From contig DJDA01000063.1 of NCBI GenBank assembly GCA_002430835.1, positions 1 through 8,108 of the forward strand: 8,108 nt of DNA, read 5' to 3'. The notes beneath the pieces are model-generated. The model was not told the origin of the DNA. It was given only the letters and a program-made list of their open reading frames with translations, and did not search any database. The position numbers and the translations under genes were made by a program. Below, one piece after another: positions 5,686 through 8,108 of this stretch. The first letter of the stretch is position 1. Every line of letters begins with the position of its first letter. The DNA comes from Brevundimonas sp. UBA5936 (GTDB taxonomy: Bacteria; Pseudomonadota; Alphaproteobacteria; Caulobacterales; Caulobacteraceae).

Positions 5686-6090
5686 TTAACGCTTGAACAG
5701 ACCGCCCAGCGCGCCGCCGAGGCCGCCCGGCAGATTACCCAGCAAGCCGCCCAGCATGTCGTCCGCGCCGTCGGCGTTGCCGCCCGGCGTCAGACGGTCG
5801 ACGGCTTCCGGCAGAAGACCCGCCAGGGTCTCGCTGGCCTGTTCCGGCGAAATGCCCAGCTTCTGGGCGAAATCGGCGATCGGGCCCGAGCCGATGACGG
5901 CGGCGATCTGTTCCGGCGAGATCGCGGCGTTGCCGCCCTTGCCGATCCACGAGGCCGCCACGTCGCCCAGGCCGTTCTGGCCGAACTTTTCGGCCAGGCC
6001 CGCCACGCCGCCCTGCCCCTTGAGCAGGTCGGCCAGGCCGCCGGCGGCGTCATCGCCGAGGCCGCCCAGGATATTGTCCAGAAGTCCCAT
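5686..6090 (-). CDS. YidB/DUF937 family protein
   Basis: A 134-residue protein with the YidB layout. It opens MGLLDNILGGLG, then a Gly/Ala/Leu-rich first part (1-50). A four-helix-like core about 55-102 follows, containing SPEQIAAVIGS, IADFAQKLGISPEQAS and LLPEAVDRLTPGG. A low-complexity Gly-Leu tail (111-134) ends in FKR. The family is widespread in proteobacteria and has no established biochemical role, although homologues are often described as stress- or envelope-linked. The frame extends upstream to 6360, but the true start is the ATG at 6090-6088: it has a strong GGAGG seven bases away, and the upstream part is Arg-rich shadow of the lipoprotein gene. It faces truA tail-to-tail with a nine-base gap and is separated from the lipoprotein gene by a terminator, so it probably has its own promoter. 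Confidence 0.88.
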   Translation of the reverse strand: MGLLDNILGGLGDDAAGGLADLLKGQGGVAGLAEKFGQNGLGDVAASWIGKGGNAAISPEQIAAVIGSGPIADFAQKLGISPEQASETLAGLLPEAVDRLTPGGNADGADDMLGGLLGNLPGGLGGALGGLFKR

Positions 6091-6109
6091 CTCAATTCCT
6101 CCGATTGCG

Positions 6110-6124
6110 CCGTCAGAATGACGG
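6110..6124. promoter_or_regulatory. Perfect dyad in the YidB leader
   Basis: CCGTCA and TGACGG form a perfect six-base inverted repeat around a GAA centre, eight bases upstream of the YidB ribosome site on the minus strand. It could be an operator or an RNA hairpin affecting translation. No regulator is identified. Confidence 0.3.
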
Positions 6125-6154
6125 ACTTCGTCTGTGGATTTGTGGCGAAAACGC

Positions 6155-6181
6155 AAAACAAGGCAACGCCGCCGCGTCGCC
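6155..6181 (-). terminator. Intrinsic terminator of the entericidin-like gene
   Basis: On the minus strand GGCGACGC pairs with GCGTTGCC (eight pairs, one G-U) around a four-base loop, and is followed at once by TTGTTTT. The stem begins eight bases after the lipoprotein stop codon. Stem, tight loop and T-run on the right strand make this a typical Rho-independent terminator. It separates this gene from the YidB gene. Confidence 0.75.
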
Positions 6182-6188
6182 GTCAATT

Positions 6189-6326
6189 TCAGCTCTTGGC
6201 GCGCTCCGAGCCCGAGGTGACGGCCTGGCCGACCGCCGAGACGTCGCGGCCCACGCCGGCGACGGTGTTGCAGGCGGCGGTGGTCAGGGCGGCGGCGATG
6301 ACGCCGAGAACGATGAGCTTGCGCAT
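6189..6326 (-). CDS. Entericidin EcnA/B-like small lipoprotein
   Basis: A 45-residue precursor beginning MRKLIVLGVIAAAL. It has a basic N-terminus, a hydrophobic signal core (4-14), then TTAAC with Cys19 as the lipidation site and CNTVAGVGRDVS directly after it. The C-N-T-x-x-G-x-G-x-D-x-S run is the entericidin hallmark, and the Ala/Gly-rich mature part (19-45) is about 27 residues. It should be exported by Sec, lipidated and held in the membrane. In E. coli the entericidins form an antidote/toxin pair under stationary-phase control. Here only one is present, as is common in alphaproteobacteria, so toxin function should not be assumed. A GGGG eight bases before ATG supports the start, and a terminator follows the stop. 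Most of the gene lies within a longer misleading open frame that continues into the YidB gene. Confidence 0.85.
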   Translation of the reverse strand: MRKLIVLGVIAAALTTAACNTVAGVGRDVSAVGQAVTSGSERAKS

Positions 6327-6348
6327 GATGAAATCCCCGTGGATCGAT

Positions 6349-6374
6349 TTGACGCTTCAACGTGAAGCTTGACC
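6349..6374 (+). promoter_or_regulatory. Candidate promoter with internal dyad for the ThDP enzyme gene
   Basis: TTGACGC at 6349-6355 is an exact Caulobacter-type -35. GCTTGACC at 6367-6374, eleven bases on, matches the GCTANAWC -10 in most positions. Overlapping this spacer is a perfect dyad, GCTTCA (6354-6359) and TGAAGC (6363-6368) around ACG, so a repressor bound here would block the promoter. TTGAC recurs at 6369, twenty bases after the first. The region also serves the divergent lipoprotein gene. Inference from sequence only. Confidence 0.35.
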
Positions 6375-6422
6375 ATAAGGTTGGATGGCCAATTCATCCT
6401 TCAATCTGCTAACGGCGAAAGC

Positions 6423-8087
6423 ATGACGCAAGCTTCCGGAACCGCCGCCCGCCGTTTGGTCGAAACCCTGGTGATGAACGGGGTCGACAAGGTCTTCTGC
6501 GTGCCCGGCGAGAGCTATCTCGCCGTGCTCGACGCCCTGGCTGACGTCCAGGACAAGATCGAGGTCATCGTCTGCCGCCACGAGGCCGGCGCCGCCAACA
6601 TGGCCGAGGCCTACGGCAAGCTGACCGGACGCCCCGGCGTCTGCATGGTCACGCGCGGGCCGGGCGCGACCCACGCCTCGATCGGCGTGCATACGGCGCA
6701 TCAGGATTCGACGCCGATGATCCTGTTCGTCGGCCAGATCGCCCTGACCGACCGCGGCCGCGGCGCCTTCCAGGAAGTCGACTATCGCGAAGTGTTCGGC
6801 GGTCTGGCCAAGTGGGCGACCGAGATCGAGAGCCCGGAGCGCACGGTGGAAGTCGTCGAACGCGCCTTCGCCACGGCCCAGCAGGGCCGCATGGGCCCGG
6901 TCGTCGTCGCCCTGCCCGAGAACATCCTGCACGAGGACGGCGGCCCCTCGCCGATCCGTCCCGTCGTCCCGGCCAAGGCCGCGCTGGACCCGGCCTTCGT
7001 CGAACAGGTGCGCAAGCGCCTGTCGCGCGCCGAACGCCCAATGCTGATCCTGGGCGGTTCGGGCTGGACCGATGAGGCGACCGACGCGATCGCCGCATGG
7101 GCCGAACGCCTGGGCCTGCCGGTCGCCCTGTCCTTCCGCCGCAAGGATCTGATCCGCAACGACCACCCCGGCTATGCCGGCGACCTCGGTCTGGGGCCAA
7201 ACCCCAAGCTAGTGGCGCGGGTCAAGGACGCCGACTTGCTGCTGGTGATCGGCGCACGCATGGGCGAGAACCCGACCCAGGGCTACACCCTGCTGGACCG
7301 CACCAAGACGGCCGAAACCCTGATCCACATCCATCCGGGACCGGAAGAGCTGGGCCGCGTCTGGGCGCCCGCCCTGTCCGCGGCGGCGGACAATTCGCTG
7401 GCGGCCCTGGCGCTGTCGGCCATCGATCCGGGGCGCGTCTGGACCGAACAGGGCGCGACGGCCCATGCCGACTTCCTCGGCTTCTCCTCGCCCATCGAGG
7501 TCAAGAGCGCGGTCAATATGAGCGAGGTCATCGCCCATCTGGCGCAGGCCCTGCCCGAGAACGCCATCCTGACCAACGGCGCGGGGAACTTCGCCGCCTG
7601 GCTGCACCGCTTCCACCGCCATCAGGCCCGTCGCACCCAACTGGCCCCCACCTCGGGCGCCATGGGTTACGGCTATCCGGCGGCGCTGGGGGCCAAGGCG
7701 GTCCATCCGTCGCGCGAAGTGGTCTGCATCGCCGGCGACGGCGACTTCATGATGAGCGCCAATGAGATGGCCACCGCCGCCCAGTACGGGCTGGGCGTCA
7801 TTGTCGTGGTCGTGGATAATGGAACCTTCGGCACCATCCGCATGCACCAGGAGCGGGAATACCCAACCCGCGTCATCGCCACCGAACTGAAGAACCCCGA
7901 CTTCGTGAAGTTCGCCGAGGCCTTCGGCGCCTTCGCCGTACGCTGCGAGACGACCGGCGACTTCCCGGCGGCCCTGGCGGCGGCGCGCGAGGCGGCGGCG
8001 AGCGGCCGCCCCGCCCTGGTCCACCTGATCACCGACGCCGAGCAGATCGCGCCGGGCCGGACGATCACCGACCTGCGCGGCGGCTGA
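6423..8087 (+). CDS. Thiamine diphosphate-dependent acetolactate-synthase-like enzyme
   Basis: A 554-residue enzyme with the three-domain plan of the acetohydroxyacid synthase/pyruvate oxidase family. The N-terminal PYR domain (about 1-170) has the activating Glu54 in CRHEAG and TRGPGATHASIG at 77-88. The middle domain spans about 190-330. The C-terminal PP domain (about 370-540) has G438-D439-G440 and, 27 residues after D439, N466 in VVDNGTFGTI, the metal and diphosphate ligands. The NGTFGTIRMHQE form differs from the NNEEQGM type of classical anabolic acetolactate synthase, and no small regulatory subunit follows. It may therefore be a catabolic or specialised carboligase/decarboxylase; the substrate cannot be read from sequence. 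ATG 6423 is preferred to the in-frame TTG at 6369 because the family start aligns there, and the codons before it (ATA, AGG) are atypical and overlap the promoter. Only a weak GCGAAAG precedes it. Confidence 0.87.
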   Translation: MTQASGTAARRLVETLVMNGVDKVFCVPGESYLAVLDALADVQDKIEVIVCRHEAGAANMAEAYGKLTGRPGVCMVTRGPGATHASIGVHTAHQDSTPMILFVGQIALTDRGRGAFQEVDYREVFGGLAKWATEIESPERTVEVVERAFATAQQGRMGPVVVALPENILHEDGGPSPIRPVVPAKAALDPAFVEQVRKRLSRAERPMLILGGSGWTDEATDAIAAWAERLGLPVALSFRRKDLIRNDHPGYAGDLGLGPNPKLVARVKDADLLLVIGARMGENPTQGYTLLDRTKTAETLIHIHPGPEELGRVWAPALSAAADNSLAALALSAIDPGRVWTEQGATAHADFLGFSSPIEVKSAVNMSEVIAHLAQALPENAILTNGAGNFAAWLHRFHRHQARRTQLAPTSGAMGYGYPAALGAKAVHPSREVVCIAGDGDFMMSANEMATAAQYGLGVIVVVVDNGTFGTIRMHQEREYPTRVIATELKNPDFVKFAEAFGAFAVRCETTGDFPAALAAAREAAASGRPALVHLITDAEQIAPGRTITDLRGG

Positions 8088-8108
8088 CCCTCTCCCGGCG
8101 GGAGAGGG
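8088..8108. repeat. Perfect GC-rich hairpin after the ThDP gene, possible terminator or dispersed palindrome
   Basis: CCCTCTCCC at 8088-8096 and GGGAGAGGG at 8100-8108 are perfect nine-base inverted arms around GGC, starting at the base after the stop codon. The window ends at the last arm base, so a T-run cannot be seen. Palindromes with such CCTCTCCC/GGGAGAGG arms are, as I recall, a recurrent intergenic element in GC-rich proteobacteria, so a dispersed repeat is as likely as a dedicated terminator. Confidence 0.55.

Noticed and set aside
5680..5695. CAAGC/GCTTG inverted repeat at the truA–YidB convergent ends
   Set aside because: Only five pairs with a six-base loop and no T-run on either strand, too weak to call a terminator.
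6091..6360. N-terminal extension of the YidB frame on the minus strand
   Set aside because: The extra residues are an Arg/His-rich shadow of the lipoprotein gene and cross its terminator; the ATG at 6090 has GGAGG and begins the normal YidB start MGLLDNILGG.
6359..6388. Possible sigma-EcfG stress promoter for the lipoprotein gene (CCAAC, 17 bases, CGTT on the minus strand)
   Set aside because: Only three of five -35 bases match GGAAC; attractive given entericidin stress control but below what I would call.
6369..6422. TTG start extending the ThDP enzyme by 18 residues
   Set aside because: The codons are atypical (ATA, AGG), it overlaps the likely promoter, and the family N-terminus fits ATG 6423.

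Overview
The window is very GC-rich, with third codon positions almost always G or C. It carries the def–fmt–truA order and looks like a chromosomal segment of an alphaproteobacterium of the Caulobacteraceae, most likely Brevundimonas or a close relative. That placement is inferred from protein resemblance and gene order, not from a search. Gene density is high: no stretch over 300 bases lacks a gene, and I see no rRNA, tRNA, CRISPR array or transposase.

Layout, left to right. (1) The window opens inside a PLP-dependent MocR-type aminotransferase/regulator, cut at its 5' end (1-1091). (2) A two-gene membrane unit follows: a single-domain exosortase of the XrtH type with a clear Cys-Arg-His triad (1229-1762), overlapped by the gene of its probable membrane partner (1759-2376). 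A possible 21-codon ORF overlaps the exosortase start. (3) A YciA-type acyl-CoA thioesterase (2463-2870) leads into the translation block. (4) The block holds peptide deformylase (def, 2944-3516), a small one-helix membrane protein (3516-3731) and methionyl-tRNA formyltransferase (fmt, 3759-4682). def has a Caulobacter-style promoter placed so that the mRNA may be leaderless. (5) Between fmt and truA sits an AT-richer insert (about 48% GC by hand count) holding one minus-strand gene for a 79-residue protein. Its stop lies inside the last codons of fmt and its start is 13 bp from the truA start. This is the most unusual element in the window. (6) tRNA pseudouridine synthase truA (4927-5676) is followed convergently by a minus-strand YidB/DUF937 gene (5686-6090) and a 45-residue entericidin-like lipoprotein gene (6189-6326) with its own intrinsic terminator. 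(7) A short divergent regulatory region leads to a ThDP-dependent acetolactate-synthase-like enzyme (6423-8087), and the window ends in a perfect GC-rich hairpin.

How the genes work together: Fmt formylates initiator Met-tRNA, Def removes the formyl group from new proteins, and TruA modifies tRNA anticodon arms, so this is a conserved translation cluster. The exosortase pair is an independent protein-sorting module whose substrate, expected to carry an IPTL-type C-terminal signal, is not in the window. The 79-residue gene looks like a foreign single-gene cargo between two core genes. The small lipoprotein and YidB genes are separate accessory envelope or stress-type genes.
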